64,000 nucleotides of DNA from assembly GCA_013397075.1 (NCBI GenBank), contig VWZS01000162.1, forward strand, positions 122,938 to 186,937. Direction: 5' to 3'. The stretch is from Rhabdornis inornatus (Eukaryota > Chordata > Aves > Passeriformes > Rhabdornithidae). The notes under the pieces were generated by a model. The model saw only the letters and a list, made by a program, of their open reading frames with translations. It ran no database searches and was not told the DNA's origin. The first letter of the stretch is position 1. Each line of letters opens with the position of its first letter. Below, one piece after another: positions 25,582 through 39,000 of this stretch. The position numbers and the translations under genes are program-made.

Positions 25582-27095
25582 TTAAAGCATGTTGGACTTC
25601 AAAAACATGAGTTTGTTCATGTCTTCTGGACTGAGTAGCCGCCTCCTTTTGATCAAGAGTGCCTGCTCACACATATTTACACATTCGCTCCTGGCACCCA
25701 CAGCAGGCACTGCTAAGAGCCAAAAGGCCAGCTTGGCTAGTTTCATATGCTTTTGGGTAACACACGACCAGTACTGAAACAGGTCAGGGGTGGCCTGGAA
25801 CAGAGGTTCTTGCAAATAATCATAGACTTCATTTTTCCCGAACCAATCTTCTTCCTGAGCTGCTGTGGCCTCCCCTGCTGCACGAGGCTTCTTGGTTGAA
25901 GGTTCAAATTCTGTTTCTTCTGCCCAGGACTCTTTCACCTCATTGATCAGCTCACAGACCTTGCCAATGATCTCTTCGTGCTGGTAGGGTGGGACGGGCC
26001 GCAGCTTCTGCTGAGGGTCCAAGATCATGGCTACCTTGTGTGCCGAGTGAACTTTGAAGTTCTCCTTCAGCGCCTCCAAGAAGAGGTGACAGAGTTTGCT
26101 GACCACACCAGCATCGTTGGCTTTGGAAGTGAACAGTTTCTCCAGTTTGACATAGGTGGGCAGCACCAGCTGCAGCGTGGGCCGGCTCTCGTTGCTCAGC
26201 TCGATCACGGCCTGTTTCACTGGTGCCAGGATGGCTGCCAGGTTGCTGAGCAGGTGTTTGTTCAGGTTTTGGATGAGGTTCATCTTCTTGGCCCTGCTGT
26301 AGAACTCGCAGATCTGCTCGTAGCGCTCGTGGACGAGCAGCAGGGAGTCGGTGACCGAGTTCCAGCAGGGTGGCGGGGAGGTCTCTTCCAGAGAGCCAAA
26401 GGTCTCCTTCGAGAGGCCTGTGGACCCCGCCAGGTCTTCACAGACATTCAGGAGCTCGATCACCTCGTGCATGTTGCGAGCCTGTAGTGTTCTCTTGTTG
26501 AGCACGCTCTGCACCACTGAGTTCAAGGCACAGGCCGAGCAGCGCAGGCACATGCCCGCCTTGGAGAACGCTGAGGAGTTGACCTTGCAGTCTGTCACGT
26601 ACACCGTCCTGATCTCTGACATCACAAACTCCGACAGCACGTTCTGCACCCAGTGGTGGATAAAATCACCATTGTCTCGAATGTCTATGCCCTTAATGCC
26701 CAGGACGTAGCTCTTGATGTGGTTGCCTTCCACCTGGTAGGCGGTGAGGATGTAGCAGGAGTCGGGGCCAACGCTCTGGGAGTGGCAGGTGACCCCGATG
26801 CCGAGGCAGGCATTGCTGCCCAGGGCGCAGGTGACTTTCACCTTCACCTGGTTGTACATCCGAGGCAGGTGCTTCAGAGCCAGGGTGTTGAAGTTGCCCA
26901 GGATCTCGGTGACGGAGAAGGCACCGTAGCGAGCCCCGCTATCCACCAGGGTCTGTGCCAGCTTGATGAACTCCTTGCTGCTGACCACGCTGAGTGCCCC
27001 GAGGTCGGTGCACATGACCCGCAGCAGCCTCTCGGCGATGTTCTGCCGCTCCTTCTCCGGGATCGCGCTGTTCCCCACCGAGCCGCTCGCTGACG
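25582..27095 (-). CDS. ZNF618: ZNF618 terminal coding exon: domesticated hAT-transposase-like domain
   Basis: The acceptor is gtgtttcctgcag (27096) and the coding part ends with TAA at 25582-25584. It adds about 504 codons, from SASGSVGNSAIPEKERQNIA to NKLMFLKSNML. The fold resembles a hAT transposase. YVTDCKVNSSAF sits where hAT proteins have the second catalytic Asp block, and CLRCSACALNSVVQ where they have the C-x-x-H insertion-helix motif. DLFQYWS...LAKLAFWLLAVPAVGARSE matches the C-terminal hATC dimerisation block (YW...LA...L.VPA..A.SE). The usual His of the C-x-x-H motif is absent and the first catalytic Asp is not evident, so it is presumably not an active transposase. STKKPR and IKRRR could serve as nuclear localisation signals. 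Its CpG-rich, GC-rich composition produces long antisense open frames that have no support of their own. Confidence 0.96.
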
Positions 27096-30000
27096 CTGCA
27101 GGAAACACAAACGGGCACAGGAAGGACCAGATCAGCATCACCACAGGAGAGAGCAGGGGGCAAGGCACAAAACAATTCTCACACCCCCCTCAAAGAGGTG
27201 GAACATGCCCAGATGATGGAAGAGAAAGCTCCAACCTTGGATTTGTATCCCCAAGGTTTCTGGACAGAGGAACTTCAAGAGACAGGCCCTGCTCTTGCTC
27301 AGAGCAGCAGGGAGCAGATCTGCATCCTGTCCCTGGTGTGGGGATAGTCACAACTCATCCAGATGGGAAGATGGATATCAAATCATAGAATCCCAGACTG
27401 GTTTGGGTTGGAAGGGACATTAAAGCCCATCCCATCCCACCCCCTGCCATGGCAGGGACACTCTCCACTGTCCCAGGCTGCTCCAAGACCCATCCAACCT
27501 GGCCTTGGACACTGCCAGGGATCCAGGGGCAGCCACAGCTTCTCTGGGCATCCTGTGCCTACGTCACACCACAATAACTGGTTTAGTTTTTTAACTCCAG
27601 GCCAGGAAGTCGGGCCTCAGATCAGAAGTTACTTTTTTCAAGGAGTTACCAAATGCATCTCCCTCACGGACCTTTCCAACCACCCCAGGGTTCTTTGTTG
27701 CACTCCTGTAGTGGGAAGGGGTGCTCTGCTCTGCTAGGTAGGATATGAATGAAGGATGAAATCAAACACAGTTTGGTGAGGACAAGGGCCTTGTGCAGTG
27801 TCCATCACTGCTGCACCCCTGAGGCACCTGTTGGACAGGGACAGTGAGAAGCTGCTACGTACTGTTGTTGGCATTATTTCTTTGGAGCTGTGGTTTCCAC
27901 TTTTCTTCAACCACAGGGAGAGGTGACCTGCGCTGGCTGGAGGCAATGTTGTTCTCATTGTCAGCTGTGAGGCAAGAGACAGGGAGGGGGTTAAAAGCAT
28001 AAAATAATGCTTAAAGCACAAAAAAGTGGAAACTACCCAACTGCTCAGCATTTATGTAGGGTTCCTCTAACTAAGGGGACAACAATCTACCACATTCTGT
28101 GGCTTTTAGGCAGTTTTCAGTGAGTTGGCACAGCACCCTCAGGGGACCTTGAAACTGTCTTTGGAATCACAACCTATCACTTCCCAAAATGTGGCTGATA
28201 TGTGCCACATGTCTTTCTGTGCACCAGGGACACTGATGCCATCAGTGCATGCTGAGGAATCTCCTGAGGAACCGAAGCTGCACACCAGGAAGAATGGAGG
28301 CTCCCCCTGACTTGGGCCATTCATTTCCTTCCAAAATGAGGGTGAACAGACACTGATCCTTCTGTTCTCTCCCTGCCTCTTCCTGCACTGCAGGTGGCTG
28401 CTCTGCTCTCTTGGAGAAGCACTCTGGTTTTCAAGCTGTGCTCAGCTCCTCTGGATCTAAGAGGCTCATTGCAATCTTCAGGTCTGGTTTCTTCCCCATG
28501 AAGAGCAAGGGCCCATCTCCTCTGGAGCTGCTGCCTCAGGCTGCAAACACAAAGCCAAAGTTTCTGGAGTGTGGACCAAAGACCACCCCACCCTGAGGCT
28601 GCAGACACCAAGTGCCCCCGAAGTCTTTGTGTTCATGCTCCCATTTCTGCATATGTAACTGGGCTAAACATTTTGGCTGCCAGTCTGATGGGATCTCACA
28701 AGAAAATGCAAGAAATCAGTAAAATCTGTATTGCATCCATGTTTTCATCTCCTGTGCCCCAAGAATTTCTCCCCACCCTCCAGAGGAAATTTTCCAGTTC
28801 TTAGTATGCTTCAGTATGAAAGGGTGCTGTGAAACAGGCTGTGAAGGAACAGTGCACAATGAAATGGGCTGGAGGAGGAAGCAGAAAGATGGAGAGACTG
28901 ATGACCAGGCTGAGCAGAAGGATGGAAATAAAACCAAGGAAACAACAGGCCATTTGCTCATCACAGCTAACTCTGAACACCTGTCAGCCACACCTCTTTG
29001 AGGTGGCCTGTTAGGGCTCCTTTTACACTCAGGGGTGCCACTATTCACCCAGGCAGAACTGGATCCTCTCCTAAGAGTAAGAACCACCTGGAGTCACGGA
29101 CTCTGCAGTGATTTTACAGGGAGTGCAGACTGGCCAGCTCAGGTGGCAGCCCCTGCAGCCTGGGGACACCAGCACAGGGTGCAGTGACCCTGCCCTGTGC
29201 TCTGGGGCACCAGCAGGACACACAGGACAGGGCAGAGCTGCTGTCCTCCACGTGTGCCAGCAACCCGGGAGAGCAGGGAGACCAGCAGGGGTGTGATGGA
29301 GCTCCAGTGCTCTCCTTCTTACTCATGCCTTAAGTTTTTCTATTCTGCTTGGGTGTGCTTTTCTGATGTGCTAGGGTGATGAAGACAAAACAGTCCTACT
29401 CCAGTTGAGAACTCAAGGACAATTTCTTCAAACTTCAGTCCCTAAGGATAAACAACGTGGAAAGAGGAGGGCAGGTTCATGCAAATGAATCAAAACCCAT
29501 AAAAATGTGAGATCTTGTGACCAAGCTCTCCTTTGCTTCCATCTTGGAGCCATCCAGGCAGGGGCCACGACTGTGGCACTGATACTGCTAGGGTGTGGCC
29601 TTTTATAGGGCTCTCAATAAATACCCATTTTATTCCCCTTAACTCTGTGTGTAGCCTCTGTTCCAGCTCCTCTAGGCATCATCTCGAGTCCTCTGCAGTG
29701 TGAGCAGCTCTGCCCTTCACTGCTGGCACTGCAGATCTGCCTGTCAACAGGCACAGGCTGCTCAGCCCCCTGTGGGCCCTGCACTGGCACAGGCTGGGGC
29801 AATACCTCAGAACAATGCAGGACATGACAGGACACGACCCAGGACAGTCTTTGGCACTGCCTGGGGCCTGTGTGTGCCCAGGGAGCTCCCTAGCCATGCT
29901 GGGTGCCCAGGCAGTGCTGCCATGCTCAGGCTGCAGCCACAGGTTGGTCTTTGCAGGGGTGCAGAGCTGTGAAGAGCACGAGGTTCCTCAGAGAGCACCA

Positions 30001-33000
30001 GTGACCAGGTGTGACACATCACCTTTCCCCCAGCATCTGCCAGACTAATTGCTCTTGAGCCAATGTCACCAGTGTTCTCAACTCCAAACATCTGTGGGTG
30101 GGCAAAGGAAAATGCTGGATGTTGCCTACTAACTTTGCTCATGGTTCAGGCACTCCTTGCCTTGGTGAGAGATGGGTAGGGGGAGAAACCCTCTGTATTT
30201 CCTCACCATAACTCTTTTATCTATTTCCTAATAATAATGGATTTATTATATACAAATATCTACTGGCATTCAGTGTGGCATTAATGAGATTCGTACATTT
30301 CAGCCTCATCTTCCTTATCAGGCAGTCTATGAACTACACAGATCATGGTTCTTAATTTTTCTTCATGCCTCCAATCCTTTAATCCAGGTTCAGCCTACTC
30401 TTCCTTTTGTTTTTTTCAGGGCTAGATTGTAGGAAGGGCATTATATGGCAGCACTCGACCTGAACAAAGTACTCTAAAGAGAGTCAAAGCTGTATATTGT
30501 TCAGTGTAATTACAGAACAAATTCCTCTGCCTGGTGTTCTGCCTTTCAGCACCAAATTTACATTCTAATTGCTTCTTCTCACTGTGTAGCTGCTTTATGA
30601 AGCTATAATCTCTCCTCATTACCTTCCAGCCTCCAGGCTCAGCGCTCTGAATGTCTCAAGAGCCATTATGTCCCTGATTTTGCTTCTGGAGGGCAGCAGC
30701 ATGTTCCCTGGCTTCTGTCCCTCGTGAGAAGGGTCCAGGGGAGGCAGCACAGCCACTGGAAAAGATCAGCCTTTTGCACTAGACAGGACAAACCAAACTG
30801 GGCTGCTGAACACATGAACTGAGGGAGCATTTGACCCATACAGGCTCTCTGCATCCCCATAATGAAACATTCCCTGACCAGGGACAAACCGCTGCCATGA
30901 CTGTGTCCCCAGTCTGTGCACCCTCTGCCACCAGTTCTGCTGACCACTGCAAGGTCCCTGCACTCCTAGACTTCAGAGATGTTGGGGCAACGCTGTTTCT
31001 TGGATATGGAAATTTCAGAATCACAGATTTGTTTAGGTTGGAAAAGACCTCTAAGATCATCCAGTCCAACCATCAGCCCAGCCCAGCACCACATTCACCA
31101 CTAAGCCATGTCCCCAAGTGCCACACCCACGTGTTCTTTGAGCACTTCCAGGGATGGTGACTCCACCCCTGCCCTGGGTGCTTGAGAAGCCTTCAAATCT
31201 AAACCTCCCCTGGAATAACCTGCTTGTCATTTGTTCCCTGGGAAAAGAGACCGACCCTCACCTCACTGCAAACTCCTGTCAGCCTAAAGGCAACAAAGCG
31301 CTGCCAGGGCAACTGCAGGCCCTGTGTGCCTTCAGTGCTGTCTGTTGACACAAAACACCCAGAGCTGGACACCCACCAACGCTGGCCACAGTTTTCCTGC
31401 CTCTGTGTTGGTTTTGCCCTGATCCCACAGTGGCAAACGCTGCCCGTCGCCCCAGCTGCACACGGGGAGGAAGCGGAGAGCTGCGAGAACAGGGCTGCCA
31501 GGCACCACACCCAGAGAGGCCACAGCAGGGGACAGTGGCTTTCACAGGGCACAGCCTTGGTGGCACCTTCAGAAAGCAGCTAAAGAAGACATGGACACCC
31601 TCGCTGCCACTGCACCAGTGAGATTTCAGCAGGAGGCAGCCAGGCAGAGGAAGGGACTTGCAAACAGAGCAGGGAGCAATGAGAAAACAGTTTACCAAGA
31701 GTAATCCTGAGCTGGGCAGAGGGGATTTACCCATTCAGAGCTCTGATGTGACAGGAGCCCAATCACAGGTACTGCTCCCTCCAGCCCTGTTCTGTGGCCA
31801 AAGTAACCCAGGTGAACAACCACAGGACCACAGACTGGTTTGGGTTGGAAGGGACCTTAAAGCTCATCGAGTCCCACCCCTGCCATGGCAGGGACACCTT
31901 CCACTATCCCAGGTTGCTTCAAGCCTCATCCAACCTAGCCTGGGATACTTCCAGGGAGGGGCAACCACAGCTTCTCTGGGCACCCTGTGCCAGGGCCTTC
32001 CCCTCCTCACAGGGAGCCCTCAGCACCACCCCCACGGGCCATTTGTAAAGAAGAATCAAGGAAGAAGCTGCAGGTAGCACTAGCTTAAAACTTGAAACAG
32101 CTCAGCCCTGCCAGTGAGCCGCCCTTGTCCCCTCAGCTCCTGTGCTCAGTGTCACCCAGAGCTGTAACTCAAAATGCTGCATTTCAGTACCAGAGCCCAG
32201 AGCAAGAACAGGATGCTCAGGACACAGCGTGGACGCAGCAAAAACTGCCACAGACAAGCAGCAAGGACAGACCCAAGGGCAGGGAGTGTGGGCAGCCCTG
32301 CCCTGAGCAGAGCTCTATTGCTCCTCGGGTAACAGAGTCCCATTATCCCACAGGAAGCTCCAAGAGAAACAAACTCACAAACTCACACCTTCTGCTGACA
32401 AAGGGCTCTCAAAGTCTCTTTGTAACATTACACAGATGATCGGTAAAGTAGCTGCTGAACAACACACGGAGCCTGCACTAAGATTTGCCAACAGGAACTG
32501 AAATGGAATAGAGGAATCTCATGGATGAAGAACTCAAGTGACACTATTAAAAGTAGGACTAAAACTAAAATAGAGAGCAAGATAAGAACTCTGATTAACA
32601 TTATTGTTACAGAAAGGAAAATATGCTTTTCTTCAAGCCTCTTGTGCTCTCGTGCCACTTTTCTCAGGGCCTGCACTGCATCTGCATCTCAACAGAGCAG
32701 CTGTCTGTTGGAGAACACATCTATCAAAGGGGATTTAATTGTTCTTAAAACTGTATTAGTCCACTTGAATTTTTATTCAGGAGGAAAACAAAAAAGAAAA
32801 AAACTACCAATATAAAATTAATTCTGTTTCTCCATTTTTGAATATGTTGAATGCTGTCTTTGAAACAGGTTTGGCTTTGAAATTTTAAAATCATCTTTTA
32901 TGTATCAAGACAGGAAATGAAAACAGTAACTTAGAAACAAAGCACTGGAACGACTCCTAAGAATTCTCATTTGTAGGTAGCTGAGAGGGAACTGAACACA

Positions 33001-36000
33001 GCTGCTGAAATGGCAAATTCTTCTTCTGAGAACGCATTTCAGTCCTTTGCAGAACTCCAGGAGACACAGCCAAAGGATGGGACTTGTGTGGGCAAAGGCT
33101 CTGCTGCCCTGTGAATGTTTTTGGTTTGTTTGCTTCCATGAGAGCCACCCCTTTGGCATGAGGTGGAATTGAACCTGCTGTAGGAGCTTATGCAATGAGG
33201 ATTCTCTGGATAGCTCTGGATAAAGGCAATGAGCAGTGTGATGGACTCTGAGCTAGCATGGCACATTCCCTCTCTCCCTATGGAAAGGAGCAATATTTAC
33301 AATATACCCTGAGCCTGTGTGCTCCAGCCTTGGAGGGATGACTGTGTTTGTTGCAGGTGAAATGACTGGGGCTGTGGGAATGGGGAGCACTGAGAACCCT
33401 ACAGACACACATTGGGGTCAGCACCAGGCAGCAGCACAGAATTTAATTCTCTGCTTGCAGCGAGTCCAAGTGCCCAGCTTACCTGCATGGGACTGCATGT
33501 GCTCCAGGAGATTGTTATAAAACTGGAACTGGATTCCACAAGCTCCACAGGTGTAAGGCTCTGTTTGGGAGAAATCAGTTCAGAAGAATTACACAGAGTC
33601 TGCAGGGAAGCAGCACAGGTGCATACCTCAGTGTGTACAGCTGTAGGCAGGGCTCTGCCTCCTGGGCTGGGGCTGGGCACCTCCTCCTGCTGCACTTCAT
33701 GGCCAGGGGACAGGCAGAGCACTAAGGGAAGCACCTGCTGCCCTGACGTGTGTGGGCATCTCAGGGACCTGCACAAGGGTTTCTTTGGGAGGCTGCCCAC
33801 TGGCCAGGGTCTGCTGGCCCAGGCTGCTGCAGCCTGCCTTGAGTGTATCCCTGCTATTTTTGTGCCTGTGAGTAAAGCCTGGTGGATTCATCTTCCATCC
33901 AGTTCTGAAATTGTCAAATTTCAGTGTCTGCTGCCTTTCCTGAGTGAGACAAGGAGCACTGGGTTGTGACAAATGCTGTAGTTGGAGGCTGGGGGTGGAG
34001 CAGTGCCATGGGGGAACTCAGCTGGGGCTTTGTGGCTGTCACCAAGTGCAGTGAGACCAGGGACTGGTGAGTGCCACAGGGCTGGGTGGCAGCAGGATGC
34101 CAGGGAAGCAGAGGTGGAGGGCAGGAAGCACAGGAATCAGGGCTGTGCCTGAAGGCTGAGAGCAGAGCAGGAGAGCCATGTGCCAGAGCAATATGGATGA
34201 GCTGGAGCGAGGAAAGAGCTGGGTGCAGAGCTCCCTTGTGAGCTGAAAGATACATTTAACCCTGTTCTGTGTTGAAAGTGCATTTTCTTCCACTGAATTA
34301 ACCTAAAAGCAAATGTTTGCAGTTGCCTGTTTAAACAGCATCAGTAGAGTGCATTGGTTGACAGACGTGATCTCGAACTACAGTGCTGAAATGTGGGAAC
34401 ATTGCAGTTTGCCTCTGTCCCTGCAGCCACACCAGCACTGCCACCTCTCACTGGGGCATTTTGTCCTGGAGCAGCAGAATGGACAAACATGTTTGGCATA
34501 TGAACAATTTTGGATACAAACACCTGGCACACACAAGGAGCAGGGTCTATTGCTATAGTATTTCAGAAGTCTAGATCTAATTTCAAAGGGAAAAATATAT
34601 TCTGTACCAATGAATAAGCAGAAGCACCAGCACCCAGGACAGAAGAACCAAAACCCAGGGAAGCACAAGGTTGCCTATACTCTGTGAGAAATCTGTCTCA
34701 GGGAGCAAACCCCAGAATCCACATCAAGGCTACAGGAATCCATGAAGAAAAACATAAAAGAGAGCATGAGCAAGTCTGTATAAGCTGTACTTTTATGCTG
34801 TGAGGTTAAACCTTTCCCACAGAACCTACAGCCTCTGAAATGATGGAGCCAGCTCTGTTCGGAGTTGTGCTCAATGCTTTAACTCATTGTGTCTGCTCGT
34901 GATGCTGTTCCAAGGCTTTGCTGCAGCATAGAAATTTGGAAATTTGGTTACTTAAAAGGAAAAAATTACTTAAGTAACTGCTTGTGGAAAAAAGAGAAGA
35001 CTTGGACAGCTGAGTGGTACATAGGGATTTCAGTCCTTGGGAATTAATAGGGACAGGCTGTGTGCGCTGAAATCATCAGAAGTGAGGAAACTGTGGTACA
35101 ATGCCACAAGAGGTACAATGCAATCTAATTGTTTAGACTTATTTTTAATTGTCAGAGAGGAGAAGGCTCCCTGTGGGTGCAAACCACCCATCCTGGGCTT
35201 GCATTTCAGTGCCAATGACCTGTGTTACAGACACACGTATGCCTCTGCTGCTCATGGAGCCCAGACTGCTCAGATGGAAGCATCTCAAACTGAGGGGGCC
35301 TGACTGTCCCTTCAAACATCAGAATTAACATGTGAAGAATCTAATGAAAGCAGTCACACTTCTGAGAGCCTGCTGACAGGCCCCTGGCAGGTCAGAGGAG
35401 CTGTGACCCCCCCTCTCTGCCCCTCTGCTCTGCTGGAGCCCCTGCCCCTCCAGCAGAGGGGAGAGCAGAGCCTGCTGTACCTCTCACTGCTGCCAGCTGC
35501 AGATGTCAGCCCACAGTCCCTGGACACTGGCAGCTCTCGTGTGCCATTCACACCTCAGCAGGCAGACAGACAGACAGACACCTGCATTCCCTTCTGCCAC
35601 CTCTGCCTGCAGTGCAGAGGAAGGGACACTGAGGGAACCCCTGCTCAGCACTGCAGTCCCAGGCCCTTCATGAGCCCCCAGCTGCCCTGGGAGCAGGTTT
35701 CCAGCACAGCTCTTCCCCGAGCTCAGCCACAGCCCCAGCAGCAGGCAAACCCCTCACATCAGCCAGCACTCTCCAGGCTGCACATTTCCCTCACTCATTT
35801 TGCTCTCCTGTTTCATTCACATTTCCTTCTCAGCTCACTTTGTCTCCCCAAGCTGCTTTGTCTCCCTCCTGCTGCATTCTCAGCTATTTTATCAGCACAA
35901 ACCTGTGCTATTTTTCTAGCTCTCCACTCAGAAAAATTGTGTCGATTTTCATCTCAACTCCAAAAGATGCCCCTTCTGTTCTACCCAGAAATGTCCAACT

Positions 36001-39000
36001 TTGGAAACAAAATCACCACCTACTTTCAAAAGCTAATTTCACGTTCTGAAAATGCCAAAGCATTTTCTAAATAATTCTGAGACAAAGAACATACTAAGTT
36101 TACCACAAATAAAAATGCGCCACATTAAACATAAGCAAAAAATTTAAATTCACCCAACAATTCCAAAGTCTTTCCCCGAACCAGAGGAAGGGATGCTTGG
36201 GAAGATGTGCAGAACCCCCATGGGAAGGAATGAACTCAGTTAATTTCCCTGAGCTCTCTCAACCTTTATCCTTCTGAGCTTTCAGCTCCTGAGCCCCTCA
36301 TGCTCCAGATGCAGAGCTGGGAACAGCCAGGCTGGCTGGAAGGAAGGTGGGATGTGCCAGGACTAGAAGAGGAAGAGGGATCTGGAAAGTGGAGAGAAGA
36401 AAGAGGCAATCTGTATCCCAAACCAGGGAAAAATCACTGCTGGAAAAGAACTGTTCACTTGGGCTGGCAATCCAGTAAATCCTTCTCCCTTTGATTTCTC
36501 TCGCAACTTGAACTGGAAAAGTTGTCAAAACTGCTCTGCACACCCATCAGAGCCACATCCTCCTTCCCAGAAGCACAGGTCCCCCATCACTGCAGAACCT
36601 CTGCTTGTCCTTCATGCTGGGAATTTCAGCTCTTCCTTACTCAGGCTTAGCTTTATGCATCCACAGGGAGCTGCTCTTCTTCAGGTGGGCTGAACTTGGC
36701 AAAGGGTCCCCCAGGTGCCCCCTTTTGCTCTCTGTCCTTCTGCTCCCAGCTGGTGCTGGTAAAAGGGAAGCTGGACCCTTCTGTGCTGCCCACAGGAGCT
36801 TCCTGTGCACATGGAGGAGTTTTCTGAGAGCAGGTTTCAAGCAGCAGCTGTTGAAACCTCTTCAGTGTCCTGAGCCACACAGAACTAACACTCACATCTG
36901 GTTGCACAATTTAAAACATCTTTCCCCAAGGCTATAATTAGACACTTTTATTAGTACTTTACCCAGTGAGCAAGGCCCCAGAGCAAGGCAGCAGCTGTGT
37001 GAGCCAAGGCTGGGGAAAACCAGTGCCTGTGCTTAGGTTAAATAAATCACTCTAATTCCCATGTTAACTCTCATTGCCACATCTAAGCCAGGGAAAATAG
37101 CAGAGCCTGGTCTGAAGCCAGGAGTTGAGAGCTGTAACAGAAAGTTTCACCAGCGAGCGCCCTGAGGTGCTTGTGCAGTGACAGACACCAGCAGGGTGTC
37201 ACCATGGCTCAGCAGGGACAGCCCCTAGGCTGCTCTTTCCTCAGCAAAAAAGACCCACATTTCAACACTTCTGTCCACATCTTGGTGAAAAATAAATGCA
37301 GAACAACTGTGAGGAAAACTTCTCAGCATTTCCACCCAGTGTTTCCACTGGCTTTAGCTTTACTAACAGCGTAATTGCACCTTTCTTTTGACACAAACCC
37401 ATGAGACAAGGCAGGAGAACCAGCAGCAGGGTCCCACAAAAACACCAGCACACCCAAAATCAGTGGAAATTTCTTGAAAACAGAACTTCTGTCACTTCCA
37501 GCCAGCTCAGACAATAAGAAGTAACAAGGTGCTCTGGAGCATGCTTGGAAAAGCGGAGTCCCAAATTCACCACCCCTTGTCAAACATGTTGGCAGTAACT
37601 GGATTTCGCTTCCCCCATGAACTTGTGCTCTGAATAAAGCCCTTGCTTCTCTCTCAGGTTTGTAAGAGGAGGAAGAACACCTCTCCTCCCCTCCCATGGC
37701 CATGCTCAGGGCTGGCCTGCACCACCAGGCTGGCACAGATGGTATTGCCCCAAAATCCCAGTGCCAGGAACCAAACACAGTGCAAGGCAAAGGAAGAAGT
37801 TCCACCTGCTGAAAGCATCAAGTCCACAGGACAGAATCTCCAGCAGAGACCACCTGTCCACCCATGCCAGACTTGCTGTCTGTCCCCTCCTGCCTGCTCC
37901 CTGCCTGCAATCCGTGCTCCAAGGCCACAGGGAACTGGCTCTTTGTAGGTGTTTACTGAGCTGACCCCTCATGACAAGTTTTTCTGGGTGTAAATGTAAC
38001 TTAAATACAGGTTCATTTTCAAATCTTGGTCTCAGAACACGCTTACAAAAAACTCCCTGAAGACTGAATATGAAGTGATTTGGCAGCCCTAGACTGCACA
38101 GAAACACCCTGGAGGATTTCTGTTGCATTTAAATCTGACACCAGAGCCACAGAAATGAGGCATTTTACTCTTTGACACCTGGACTCATAATAAAAAAGCA
38201 TTTATTGATGAAAATTCTCAGAGGGCAGGGGAGCAGGGCTGCAGGAGGGCAGTCCCTGCCTTTTGCACCACAGACATCCATCACACTTACTTCGTAAAAG
38301 CGGGAAAGGATTTGAAATCAGGGGACTTGCGGTTTCTGCAAAAAAGAAAGAGATTTAAATATTGAGGCTGGCAGAGACCTTGCTGCATTCTACACAGCTC
38401 TGCCTATCTGCTCCCTGCTCCTTATCCCTACTCCGCACTTCCAGAGTTATCCAGGGCAGGGCAGGATGGGAGTTCCATCTACCACAAAATCCAGCATGTC
38501 CAACATGTCCATTTTCTCTCCCTTACTCAATTTCTCATGGCCAGGGTTCTGCATCTTTCCTGTTCAATTTAACAATGTCCAGAGATTTTAACACACACCC
38601 AATGCTACAGCAATGGAAACAAGGAGCAAGAAAAGCAAAGCAAAGAAACCTAGCAAAGAAAAGCCATGGGGCAAGAAACCCTTTACAGAGGTTTTCTTTG
38701 GTACTCCAGATGCAAATTCCCAGCTTCACCATACAGCTTCTTTAAACTAAAGCTGGGAGGGAAAACCAGGGTGTTTCACTCTCCCTGCATGCCACAGGAG
38801 AGAGTTCCTAAGCAGAGCAGTTACTTCAGGCTGAGAATGCGTATTTCCTATGCAGCACACCTTGCAGGTTCCCTTTGTGTAAGGTGTGACTGAAAACTGG
38901 GTGCTGGCTGCCTCCTGGGCAACCAGCAGTTGTCTGCATCCAGCCCCCAGTGCCCTGGAGCAGAAGCAGTGATCCCAGCACCTCAGACCATGTGTGGTTT

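Larger units (their letters stand above)
27965..33482 (-). other. ZNF618: ZNF618 intron (5518 nt)
   Basis: It is flanked by the last-finger exon and the linker exon. It holds an LTR candidate and two CR1 tails. No additional phase-compatible exon was noticed. Confidence 0.85.

Noticed and set aside
26653..27093. Long plus-strand open frame (146 codons) opposite the ZNF618 terminal exon, and a similar one at 25978-26487
   Set aside because: They mirror the codon pattern of a strongly supported coding exon on the other strand and show no homology of their own.
37580..37670. LTR-like scrap with ctctgaataaagcccttgct
   Set aside because: A single polyadenylation-like context without terminal dinucleotides or promoter signals is too little for a call.
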